A program made the translations under genes and the position numbers. Positions 54,033 through 64,000 of a stretch of 64,000 nt of DNA are shown piece after piece; within the stretch, counting starts at the first letter, position 1, and every line of letters starts with the position of its first letter. The stretch comes from Adenophora triphylla var. japonica. Its lineage: Eukaryota > Streptophyta > Magnoliopsida > Asterales > Campanulaceae. Under the pieces are notes generated by a model, which was not told where the DNA came from, did not search any database, and worked only from the letters and a program-made list of their open reading frames with translations. Location of the stretch: positions 496,001 to 560,000 of the forward strand of contig JAFEMH010000989.1 in assembly GCA_022495995.1 (NCBI GenBank), given 5' to 3'.

Positions 54033-54364
54033 ATACAAAATCAATAAGATTACATATATATATTATATAAAGGAATAATATAATAAGTAGATTTGGATCT
54101 AAAGAGGTAAATAATAAGGAGAAAATGCATGATTTTTCAACCCCTTCTACTTTTCTTGCTTTGTGTCTTTCTTGTCTCCTTGTCTTTTCTTTACCTCTCT
54201 TTTTCTTTCATTTCCTTTCCTTTCCCCTCTACTTTTACTTTTCATTTCTTGATTTTCCTTTTCAAGTGGGTATTTGATTGGTTCTCTTCACCAGCTCCCA
54301 TTCAAAAGCTATTTATATAATCATGCCAAAATGAGTAGTAGTAGTAGTAATAGTACACCAAACA
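53661..54364. other. KANADI downstream region with (CT)n
   Basis: This contains the 3' flank and probably the 3' UTR of the KANADI gene (on -). A (CT)n run lies at 53974-54023. A short + ORF at 54129-54320 is Phe/Leu-rich low-complexity and not believed. Confidence 0.55.
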
Positions 54365-56230
54365 TCACTGTGACCTTCCCAAAGTGAATTCAAGATTGGG
54401 CTTCTTGGGACTTGTTTCTGCAGAGAGGCTTGTTGAACTCACTTCTGATGCTCTCTCATAGCTTAAGCTCTTTGCTTCCATTTCCTTCTGTAAATTAACC
54501 CAATCATAATTATATAATCAACATGTCAAAGTATACGAATAGATGTTCTGGAAAAGGTCGGCCCCAGATAGTATACAGTAGGGTAAATGAATTAGATAAA
54601 ACACAAAAATAGCTGTAGTGAATGTGAAGATTGAAAGAATCAAAAGGCATTTGTAGCTTGAATAAGAGAATATTTCCAAATAAAAGCTAAAGACAATTAT
54701 AAAGCCTGTTGTAGTGTGCCCTTTGTACAACCTTTAAATATTATTCCTCAAATTTATAACCATAACCAAAGACAAACACACACAAACGTAACAAATTATT
54801 TTTTTTGAAATTCACACACATGATATTGTGCATGTATATTCTCAAATCCGTGTTCTCATTTTGATGGTAAGAGTAATGCTATATCATACAGACATTTTGT
54901 GTAGACAAATCAATTACGTTACGGATAATATAACTACATATTGATGGATCATGGATGTGCTTTACGACACTAATCGCCCATGGCATGCACTTATAGCTAT
55001 AGACAAATCAACTACGTTACGGACAATATAACTGCATAATGATGGATCATATCTGTCTAAGAACAAGCAATAAGGCTTTAGTTTAATTAGTGGATAGAAC
55101 CTATTGCACCCTTTTGAGGAAGTTCTTTTCTTTTGCTTTCTTTGTGTATTCTTTCAATTCCTTTTCTTTTTCCCTTCCTCAAAAGCATAATTGACTCTTC
55201 ATAATATGGATGACTTGTCTAGCTTTTCAAAAGCCTTTGTCTTTTCTGTTTTCTTTCTACTTTACATAAACATTTTGTATGATATATATATTACATTTAT
55301 TTTATATTCCCATGCAAGGCTACTTTGGTAAAATTCACATTTATATATAAAAAAAGAATGACGGAATCTACCTCAAGAGATGGAATGTAATTTGCTTGAG
55401 AATCCCCATGTTTGCCATGCAACCAAGCTTGATCTCTGCTACAAAAATCAAGGGATTGAGGGAATATTTGTTATCAGTGGGAAGCCATGCAGAAGAACTT
55501 AAAAAAAAAAAAAAACCTCAAAGTAAAGTCATAATAAAGCTTCACTGGCTTCTCACTTTTAGTTTTTATTTTTTGGGTTTGAAATAAAGGTGATACCAAC
55601 CATGTGATTGCCCATTACCCATAAGGACAAATAGAGCTACAATATAAGGAAGGTTTTAAAGAGAACAGCTTTGGCACCCAAGATTTTCCCAGAGTGGGGT
55701 CTATCAATCTAGAACTAAAGCTATTAACTTTGACACTAAGTTTACTAGTAATGGGTTGCCATACAGTAATTATAGCCCACAAAATCAGTAGGATATGGAG
55801 GGGGAGCGATAGGGATCCGGGGTTAATACAACTGTACAACAATCGGGTTTTTATACTATATGAGTTACATTTTATAGTAATATAAACTATATTTTATATT
55901 AAATGTGTTATATTTAATCAGAAAACATAAAATTAAGTTGCATCTTTTACAACGTGAGTTACGTTTTCTAGTAATATAAATCCGACTCCACAGACCCCAA
56001 ATCCGGGAAGATAGATGAAGAAATGTGAATGTAATGAGTTGGAGAGCGTTGTGTTCCTTTTTACAAGTTCCTTTTGAAGCACTCGAGTAAAAGAGATTAT
56101 TACCCCATCATGGAGTTTCAGAGTTAAACTTGTTATGGACTGACAGAACAAATCATACTGCAACACCATCTTTCTCCTTTTTCTAATTCCTTGCATGTGT
56201 GTGTATGTGAGTTAGTGAATGAAAGGGAGG

Positions 56231-56303
<73 letters not shown>

Positions 56304-56308
56304 TAAGG

Positions 56309-56381
<73 letters not shown>

Positions 56382-56516
56382 TTTTAATATTTATATATAT
56401 GCATAGTTCCTTTATCTTAACTTTGCAGTTTGAGCTTGTCTTTCTATGAGATTTGGACAAGATCTCTATTTAAAATGTTAGATTTACTTGTGGGGTGGGA
56501 GGGGGTAAGGAAAAGA

Positions 56517-56566
<50 letters not shown>

Positions 56567-59500
56567 GTATATACGGAGTATATATATAGATATCATTTAT
56601 TTAATTCACTTAATTTTCTAGGCATCTTCAGCAACAACTACAAAATACATACTATAAAAATGCTCAAGCTCAAAGTAAATGGAAATCTTTGTCTTCCTAG
56701 TTAGAGTTGTTCATGCCCAATGTTAGATACTGTAAACAGCTTTATCTTTTCTCCATATTTGGTATATATCATCTTTATTCATAGATCGGACTGCCCAAAG
56801 TTAGTTTCTAGTAACATACTTAACTTTCTCTTTTTGAGCTTAAGCATCAATATTTTTCATGATAAATTATAGCACAGCGGCATTACTCTTACATGATTGC
56901 TTCCAAACTGATAAACAAGAAGTGAAATTTTCTACAAATCCTATTAATATGCCACGACACATTTTAATTAGAGTACATGCGTTTGATCTAGTGTTCTTGA
57001 CTAGATAGCTACCGTATTTTCTGTGGAGGACACTTCTTTTGGATTTTGGTTTCAAGAAAAACTTGTAGGGGGGGGGGCCAAGAAAGAAGAGATACTACCT
57101 TGAAAATGCTACACAAAATTTGGTCCCAATTTGAAAAATGAGAAAGAAACCCGAAATTTTGCCATCTTTATGATTCTCTTTTTGTGGGTTCTTTTGTTTG
57201 ACCTTTTTGGTTTTTTCTTTTTTTCTCTTGAAATTAGTAAAGTAAGATAATTCATCTTTTGCTTAATAGGATCCCTTTTAGAAAATATGTAAACAAAAAT
57301 AAAGGAGAAAGAAAAAAAAAAAAAAAAGAAAAAGAGCAGAATATTAACATGTAAAGAAGCAAAACTTTTGTGAATTACCTTGAAGAATTGCTCCAAAGAC
57401 CATATTGATCATGGTTAGCACTTGACTTTCCTTGCTGAACTGATGGTGATAATTCTCCTCTCTTCTGATTTGGTATGTCAAAAATTAAATCATCCGAATT
57501 ATCCCCAGACGACCCATTTTCAAAAACATCTGATTGTCCTAAATTATAAACCGAAAGTTAGATTCAATAAATGGAAAAAAGAAAACTAAATTTATAAAAA
57601 TGTCTACTCCTATGTCACCATGAACCTAGCTATACTAATAAAAATGATACAGATTAAGATCAAAAGAATATAGAGATTCACCTGAAGAAGCTCCTGATCT
57701 ATGATCAGTTGTCTTCACGGTTCGATACATCTGCAACGAAAAAGACTCTTTAGTTTCTCACATGAAGTTCTGGGTTACATTTGTGGACATTAATTTTGGA
57801 ACGGAGTAATGGCAAAAAGGCTTATTTTGTGTATAAATGTATGTGCAATGTCATAAAATGCATGTGATATAGTATGTATGCATATAAGATAGTCACCATT
57901 AACCATGGCTTTTGGGAGTATATTTGACCCATGTGGTGCAAGATTTATGTCCATACATACATGCTACTACTATCATTGACAAATGATGGTGTTTTTGTAC
58001 TTTCCTACATCTCTGGTTCCCCTCAGAAGAAGGAGAAAACAGATAAATAAATGTTTAAATAAAGGAAAAAACAAATACCAATTGAGACTGCCTGTAAACT
58101 TGTCTCAGTCTTGGCTATCTAGCTATGACTGTTTTCTATTCCTTGGCCTTTGTCTTACTACCAATCCATCCATCTCCATCTCTCTCTCTCTTTCTCTCTC
58201 ACACACACACACACACTCTCTCTCTCTCTCTCACTCTCTCTCTCCCACACACACTACACAGACATTAATGTATTTTCTTTCTTTTTACAAGAATGGTTAG
58301 ACTTCCCAAGCAAAAAGCTGGTGAAGAATGGCTAGCAGCTAGCTAGTTTACAGAAAAACCATCAGATCTAGTAGAAGAAAAAGAAGTGCTAAGAATTAGA
58401 GAGGCCTCTCAGCAGGGAAAACTTTGGAATTTGGTATTTTTGTATTTATCACACCTTTCACCAGTAAATAATGTTACTAGCTTCTACTCCTTTCTAATTA
58501 CTAGTAACATTTTGAAACTTTGGTCTAAGTCAAGAAATTCAAATCCCACAATTTTTGAACTGCATATTCAAGATTTGGACCACCAATTAGCTTGTACAAT
58601 ATCAGTCAAAATGCATACATTCATTTGGACCACAATCAGTTATCTACTAACTCTATTCTTAAGGTTGAGAATTCAAGTTTCATGATAAACAGTGCGATAA
58701 TTGTTGTGGTTATGGGGAAGAAGACTATCTCCTCCTCAAAATGATAATCCATTTTTGTTCTTGATCAAGAATATTATTGCTTAACTTATTATTATTTATT
58801 GGTTGCAAACAAATAATTAAAAGATTATATATAGAATTCTATAAAGAAAATGAGACCCATTTGAAATAATTGGGAAGAAAAAATTAATAATTTATTTACC
58901 TGTAAGTGAGATTTAACATGTGCTAAAGTGAGATCCTTCACATCCATGAGCTCAAGAACTGACTTTGGTGTAGCTCCTAAAAACCCCAAAACAAAATAAA
59001 ATGTTGTAAGTGAAATTTTTCAAAATCAGAGTAAACCCATTAGATATCACTAAAAAAATGGAAGAACAACTTCAATAAAGAAATAAAGAAAATCAAATCC
59101 ATGAGTTCAAGAACCTTTTTTTGTTCTTTCTTCTTTTCAAAATTCAGCTCAAGAACTAGTTTTGGTGTAGCATTTATAGCAACGTCAAAAAGTGAAAACC
59201 CAAAAATAAGAGAAACCCCTTTTGATCAGGCTTGTTCCAAGAAAAGATAATTCAACAATTATTTCAAGAAAATGGAGAAATTAATGAGTAAAATTCAAGA
59301 GCAAAAGTAAGAAAGAGAAGTATAGAAAATTAATGTACTGACTTTCATGGCCACCCAAGAGCTCAACAGCGTGAACAAACCGAGCATGAAGTGTGGTAGT
59401 CCACCGCATCCGAGGCGCTCTCATATTCCGTTTAGCTGGAAACCTCGACAAGAATCTGGACCGCATTAGGGCTTGAGTATTACTATGTTGATGATGATGA

Positions 59501-59952
59501 TTATTAGTAATATTACTACTAGTTGAAGATGATTCTAAGGACTGTTGAGGTAATAATGGGAAACTAGGAGGGTAGTTTTGGTAAACAGGAATTCCTCTAA
59601 TAGGTTTCAAGAACCCAAGCTCTGAGCTAAGAAATCCTTGTTGTTGATGATTATACAGCTGTTGTTGCTGAAAGATTGGTTGCTGTGTTGTTTGATGATG
59701 TGGGTAGTGAAGAAAACTTGAGTTGCTATTCTGGGAAAGGAGAGGAAAATAGTTGTCTGAATTTGAAGAAGAACCCTTTGGATTATTCAGCTGTTGTTGC
59801 TGAAAGAGTGGTGTTTGGGAGGTTAGAGCTCTTTTCCAGAACCCCAAATCCATATCATCTTGATCAGTTCTTGATCTCCAACTTGATGTTGGTTTTGTGT
59901 TTGGAGGACTGATTTGTAGGGATAAGTCAGGTTGTGCTGGAAATAGCTCCAT
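54365..59952 (-). CDS. KAN2: KANADI-family GARP transcription factor (KAN2-like), six exons, 360 aa
   Basis: Exons on -: 59952-59343, 58976-58900, 57730-57682, 57538-57379, 55435-55372, 54487-54365. All introns are GT-AG, phases agree, and the sum is 1083 bp with a TGA stop. The start (MELFPAQPDLSLQISPP) is the conserved KAN2/KAN3 N-terminus, and an upstream in-frame ATG at 59982 is ignored. Residues 20-170 are Gln/Ser/Asn-rich. The GARP DNA-binding domain spans about 175-238 (MRWTTTLHARFVHAVELLGG, ATPKSVLELMDVKDLTLAHV, then KSHLQMYRTVK). The C-terminus carries the PNLEFTLGR motif (350-358). KANADI proteins are nuclear regulators that specify abaxial organ identity and antagonise HD-ZIP III genes. 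No defect is visible. The length is near that of Arabidopsis KAN2. KAN2 against KAN1/KAN3 is my inference from the N-terminus. Confidence 0.95.
56233..56377. repeat. (GA)n microsatellite in KANADI intron 4
   Basis: Two long GA runs are separated by a short AT-rich interruption (56301-56312). On the transcribed strand this is (CT)n. Confidence 0.95.
56521..56564. repeat. (CT)n microsatellite in KANADI intron 4
   Basis: A 44-bp perfect CT run 140 bp from the GA runs and of opposite orientation, so a long hairpin could form between them. Confidence 0.95.
58179..58260. repeat. compound (CT)n(AC)n microsatellite in KANADI intron 2
   Basis: CT and AC blocks alternate over about 80 bp. Confidence 0.9.
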
Positions 59953-60536
59953 TTTGACAACAACCAAATAAGCCCTAAACAAATTCTTCTTCTTCTTTCT
60001 TCTTGTTCTTCTTCTCTTTAGGCTTTCCCTTTGTTGATGATTTCCCTTTCGTTTTCTTGATCAATATTGTTGTGGCTAGGGTTCTTTATGTTGTGATTAG
60101 AGAGATGGTTGATGGAGATATATGGGTATTTCTTTTCTTTGAAGAAAATTTGATGAATGTGGAGAATTGAGGGAGTAGTTGCAGAGATTTGAGATTGAGA
60201 AGAGAGAGAGAGAGAGAGAGAGAGAAATGAGAAGGGTATGTAGTGAATGGTTGTTTCTTTTGTGTGAAGTATATGTGAGAAAATGACACTTGAGAGAGAT
60301 TATAAGGAGAGAGAGAAGTGCTTTATTTGTGGACGTGGGGGTAGGATAAAAGGGGAGAAAGAAAAAAAGATGAGAAAGGAAAAGGTAAATAAATTAGACT
60401 AGAGAGTTGATTCCTTCACGGTTCTTTTCTTTTCTTAATATCCATCATCCTAGAAAAATAATCTTATTTCTCATTTTAATTTTAAATTATTTTAAAATAA
60501 TTTAAATATAGAAGACAATATTTATACTGTCTTTTT
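59953..60536 (-). promoter_or_regulatory. KANADI leader and proximal promoter
   Basis: On - the sequence upstream of the ATG is rich in CT (the + strand has a GA run at 60199-60226). Candidate TATA-like strings are TTATAATC (about 60306-60299) and AAATAAAG (about 60326-60318). An ACGT core (CCCCACGTCC) lies at about 60331-60341. No transcription start can be fixed. An upstream ORF of 67 codons (60289-60086) may lie in the leader. Only about 584 bp separate the ATG from the copia element at 60537. Confidence 0.45.
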
Positions 60537-60584
60537 TGTAAGATTTGGAAAAACTCAATTTGTTTATTCACAAGCAGCAATATA

Positions 60585-60851
60585 CTCCTCGCGTCACTTG
60601 ACTTGACGTCTTATTTTCGTTTTAGCGTCAAGAACAGCCAACTACCGAAAATAGCCTACTTTTTATAATTTTATATTCACACTACTACAAAGCTCATTCT
60701 CTCTCTTCATTTTTACTCAATTTATTGGCCAAGTATTTCTTATTCTGCATTCTCTCTCTTCATTTTCTACCACACATTTTTTTTATTTTATTCTTTTTTC
60801 TTAGTTCCCGTGCCCACCTCAAGGGTGTCAAGTGAGGTGGGACGGAGGGAG
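60585..60851. mobile_element. Stowaway-like MITE nested in the copia 3' LTR
   Basis: Inserted at TA (60583-60584, repeated at 60852-60853). The other LTR (around 62394) shows the intact target. Left end ctcctcgcgtcacttgac and right end (reverse complement) ctccctccgtcccacctcac are inverted repeats of the common plant Stowaway CTCCCTCCGT type. Confidence 0.85.
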
Positions 60852-60957
60852 TATAGTATAATAGGAGGAGTCATATTCTAATACTATGATTTAGAAATCT
60901 AATCTATACAATTAAATATTTAGTTTCCTAATCTTATAAACAACTAAATATATTCCA

Positions 60958-62349
60958 AGTAATCTAGAATCCAAGTCTGTTTAAGAAACAACGAATAGTA
61001 GAGGCGGCGTGAGGCGCGCTGATGATGCCGAGGAGTGCGCCTGGGAGGCAGTGACTTCGGCCGAGGCATGTTGGGGCTGAGGCGGGCGCCTGGCCGGTGG
61101 TGGGCGGGTGCCTGGCTTGCAGAAGGTTCAGCTGAGGCATGTTGGGGCTGAGGCGGGCGCCTTGCTTCCACTAGCTATATCATCCTTAATACGCCCCTAT
61201 AAGATGGACGATTCGAGGAGAAGACCAATCTTGGAAGTAAGTTGTTGGAAGCGTATGCGAGGTAGTGGCTTTGTCAGAATATCAGTCAGATGATCCGTAC
61301 CAGAAATGTGTTGTACACGAAGAGAACGGGCGAACAAAGTGAAATGAGAGACAAGAGAAGAAGATACAAATGGCAGCTTGTGGCTTTTATTAATAAAACA
61401 AGAATTACATGGAGGTAAGCTAGAAGAAATAGATAAACTAAACTTGCTACGTATTAAACTAAGAACAGGGAAAGCGGATGTCCTAACCTATGATGCCACA
61501 GCTGTAAAGAGAGAGAGCTTGAATGAGCATTAATGGGCGGAGGGTCCCAGATGTAGACGCCATCCTCAAGGTTTCCATGGATAAGAGTTTGACTCGTGGA
61601 TTTGTCTTTGATAAGAAAGGAAGAGTGCGAGAATTCAATGATAGCATTATTGTCATGACAAAATTGAGACACATATAGAATATTACGAGTGATAAGGGGA
61701 ACATGTAAGACTCTATTAAATTGAAGGAGAGAAGAGGGCGTGGAGAAAGAGAAAGAACATATGTGAGATATAGGAAGAGAAGAGTCGTCTCCGATAATGA
61801 CATCGTCACTGCCATTGTAGGGTGTGTATAGGGCAAGGTTGGAAAGATCATTGGTGATGTGATTGGTTGCACTACTGTCGATGAGCCAAGAGGGAGGGGG
61901 AGGGGGTTGTGAAAGGATGTTGTGTGGGCTTGGGGGTTAGGGTTTGAATTTCGGTTTTGGCGATAAAGGGGGGGTGGAAGTTTACGGTGGGATGGTCGCG
62001 CTTGAATTGACGACATTGGGAGATGACATGGCCATTGTTACTACAGTATTGACACTTACCCTTAAAGGGGAGGGGTGAGGAGTTTGAGCTAGGGGATGGG
62101 GAGGGATTGGTGGTGCGGTAAGAGTTACGGTTAGGTGATGGACGGGTTTGGGCGGTGAAGGCGGTGGTGGGGAGAGGAGTGGTGGGGGTGCGACAATAAG
62201 ATAGGTTGACCAAGAAGAGGGGTTGATCGGATTGGGCATCATTTGGAATGGTGGAGGAAGCTCCGGCCATTGCAAGGGTGGGGAGGGGCTGCCGAAAAAC
62301 AGAGAGAGTTTTAGAATTTTTGATTTTGAATCTTAATACTCTGATACCA
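60958..62349 (-). pseudogene. copia gag / pre-integrase remnant
   Basis: On - a start near 62270 (MAGASSTIPNDAQSDQ) leads to a zinc knuckle C-x2-C-x4-H-x4-C (CQYCSNNGHVISQCRQF, 62049-61999) and a Pro/Ser-rich segment. After frame changes it reaches the protease-side strand and pre-integrase motif LWHHRLGHP (61500-61474). RT, integrase core and RNase H are absent. The remaining part (61180-60958) has a direct repeat of about 29 bp containing gaggcatgttggggctgagg (61054 and 61134). Confidence 0.8.
62336..62349 (-). promoter_or_regulatory. primer binding site of the short copia element
   Basis: On - this reads TGGTATCAGAGTAT, the canonical copia initiator-Met tRNA site, touching the LTR end ...TTTTACA. 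Confidence 0.9.
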
Positions 62350-62502
62350 TGTAAAATTTGAAAAAACTCAATTTGTTTATTCACAAGCAATCAATATATA
62401 GTACAATAGAAGGAGTTTCATTCTAATACTATGATTTAGAAATCTAATCTATACAATTGAATATTTAGTTTCATAATCTTATAAATATCTAAATATTCTC
62501 CA

Positions 62503-62746
62503 AAATTAAGAATAAAAGTTATATTTTTATTTTATTGTTTTCTTTATAAGTGTGAAACAATCAGATAGTAAACTTACTCGGAAGGAGTAATATAGTTTCA
62601 AGAAAATATGAAAGAACTTTTTTCGCCAGAGAGTATTTATTATAGTACTCGGCTCGATTTCTCGGTTCTTCAATTAATGTCAATGTTTGCCTAAAAAAAC
62701 AGTTACCTTACAAATAAATGTCCATTTTTTGTAAAGTTACTTTATA
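62503..62746. other. AT-rich intergenic spacer
   Basis: No gene or repeat boundary is seen between the copia element and the Helitron end. Confidence 0.5.
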
Positions 62747-63191
62747 CTAGTAGGTAATCCGTGCGATAGGTAATCCGTGCTTCGCACGGGAAGCTAATTT
62801 GCTGATATCATGATTTATTTTTTATAATATAAGTATATTATAAATGAATCAAAACATTAACATTTATAAAGTTAGAAAAATTGTGTTCAATTTTAATAAC
62901 TGTGTTGCACATAAATTTAATAGGAATTGCATTGTGACTAACAATGTAGCAATTTTTGCTATTTTATTTTTGATGTTCATACTTTATGTCATTTATTTTT
63001 GATGTCATAATTTATGTCAGTATGCAACATTTTTTATGGACGTTATAACAAAGTGAATCAAAAAACTAACGACCTATTTCTTTTCAAATTACAACATTTT
63101 AAATACAATGTAGGGAGTTCCAACCCTTAACCTTCCCGAAAAAAGTATGTCTTTAAGCTAAATGCTCATTGGCATTATTAACGACCTACTT

Positions 63192-63193
<2 letters not shown>

Positions 63194-63258
<65 letters not shown>
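63194..63258. repeat. (TA)n microsatellite
   Basis: A perfect TA run of about 65 bp directly precedes the 51-bp array. Confidence 0.95.
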
Positions 63259-63261
<3 letters not shown>

Positions 63262-63950
63262 ACTATTATGATTAAATAATATTATTTATAGTAATAGTTA
63301 ACATATATTGTAACTATAATACTATTACTTAATCTATATAGTAAATTAATACTATTTATAATAATAGTTAGCATATATAGTAACTATTATAGTTAACTAA
63401 TACTATTAATAATAATAGTTAACATATATAGTAACTATTATAGTTAACTAATACTATTAATAGTAATAGTTAACTTATATAGTAACTATTATAGTCAACT
63501 AATACAATTAATAGTAATAGTTAACATATATAGTAACTATTATAGTTAACTAATACTATTAATAGTAATAGTTAACATATATAGTAACTATTATAGTTAA
63601 CTAATACTATTAATAGTAATAGTTAACTTATATATATAGTAACTATTATAGTCAACTAATACAATTAATAGTAATAGTTAACATATATAGTAACTATTAT
63701 AGTCAACTAATACTATTAATAGTAATAGTTAACATATATAGTAACTATTATAGTTAACTAATACTATTAATAGTAATAGCTAACTTATATAGTAACTATT
63801 ATAGTTAACTAATACAATTAATAGTAATAGTTAACATATATAGTAACTATTATAGTTAACTAATACAATTAATAGTAATAGTTAACTTATAAAGTAAATA
63901 GTAATAGTTAACCTATATAATAACTATTATTGTTAACTAATATTATTAGC
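63259..63950. repeat. 51-bp AT-rich tandem array
   Basis: About 13 units built from tatatagtaactattatagt, taactaatactattaatagt and aatagttaaca. Units vary at a few positions (tactatt/tacaatt, catata/ttatat). Units are internally symmetrical (agttaact, actattaatagt), so cruciform structures are possible. Confidence 0.93.
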
Positions 63951-64000
63951 CAATAAGAAGAATACCAAAAGTCATATAGATTTTGGGATAGCGATGACGT

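Larger units (their letters stand above)
60537..62502 (-). mobile_element. short non-autonomous copia element
   Basis: LTRs of about 151-153 bp lie at 60537-60957 (split by a MITE) and 62350-62502; both begin TGTAA on + and end ...TTCCA / ...TCTCCA. On - the PBS TGGTATCAGAGT directly follows the 5' LTR. The internal part (1.4 kb) has only gag/pre-integrase remnants. There is no clear target duplication or polypurine tract. Confidence 0.85.
62747..64000 (-). mobile_element. Helitron 3' end, body extends beyond window
   Basis: Read on -, the hairpin CCGTGCGAAGCACGG (about 62799-62780) is followed by a second half-copy (CGCACGG) and ATTACCTACTAG, ending in CTAG at 62750-62747 with T as the next base. 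A short GC-rich hairpin about 10-12 bases before CTRR and insertion next to T is the defining Helitron 3' structure. The 5' TC end would lie past 64000. No Rep/helicase is seen in the visible 1.25 kb. Confidence 0.72.

Noticed and set aside
56191..56460. ORFs on both strands rich in Arg-Glu or Ser-Leu
   Set aside because: They are translations of (GA)n/(CT)n microsatellites in a KANADI intron.
59281..59982. KANADI start at 59982 and exon end at 59281
   Set aside because: The conserved N-terminus begins at 59952, and the donor at 59342 is required by the GARP domain and by phase.
63259..63950. 51-bp repeats as a possible CRISPR or centromeric satellite
   Set aside because: No spacers, extreme AT content, short total length and location in a Helitron; a satellite claim needs genome-wide data.
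1..64000. Bacterial-type operons, tRNA or rRNA genes, origin of replication
   Set aside because: No supporting signals; gene structure and repeats are those of a plant nuclear genome.

Overview
This window is plant nuclear DNA, most likely from a eudicot. The evidence is spliced genes with GT-AG introns, a complete KANADI-type developmental regulator, and nested Ty1/copia and Ty3/gypsy (Tat-like) retrotransposons, a CACTA transposon, a Helitron end, Stowaway-type and hAT-type MITEs, and many GA/CT microsatellites. There are no prokaryotic features, rRNA genes or tRNA genes that I can support. All assignments come from reading the sequence. No database search was run.

Layout. 1-6095: a decayed copia element on + whose 5' LTR is cut by the window edge. 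6096-10294: a mosaic of unrelated host-gene pieces: a MAPKKK-like kinase fragment, one WD40 exon and one cytokinin-receptor-type histidine-kinase exon (all -), and a DUF223/RPA70-like OB-fold pseudogene (+). 10295-22270: two partial copies of one Tat-like gypsy family on - that share a single LTR (15916-17748). The second copy has lost nearly all of pol, keeps an antisense coiled-coil ORF, and carries a hAT-like MITE. 22271-22419: a sliver of a related LTR. 22420-45500: a 23-kb Tat/Ogre-sized gypsy element on - with two ~2-kb LTRs, a PBS, gag, protease, RT, RNase H and integrase remnants, a 34-bp x 17 tandem array and an antisense plant mobile domain (PMD) gene. 45501-46946: a spliced PMD gene fragment on -. 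46947-48963: a small, well-preserved LTR element (TSD catat, PBS, PPT) inserted at the boundary between that PMD fragment and a TNP2 transposase. 48964-52390: the 5' half of a CACTA element. 52391-60536: the only clearly functional gene, a six-exon KANADI2-like gene on - encoding 360 aa. 60537-62502: a short non-autonomous copia element upstream of KANADI, itself carrying a Stowaway-like MITE. 62747-64000: the 3' end of a Helitron on - with a 51-bp AT-rich tandem array.

The transposable elements are almost all broken by stops, frameshifts and deletions, so they do not form working pathways. The items of most interest are the gene-fragment mosaic, the antisense PMD/coiled-coil ORFs of the gypsy elements, the in-frame TNP2-to-PMD junction, the compact LTR element sitting exactly on that junction, and the GA-rich structure of the KANADI gene.
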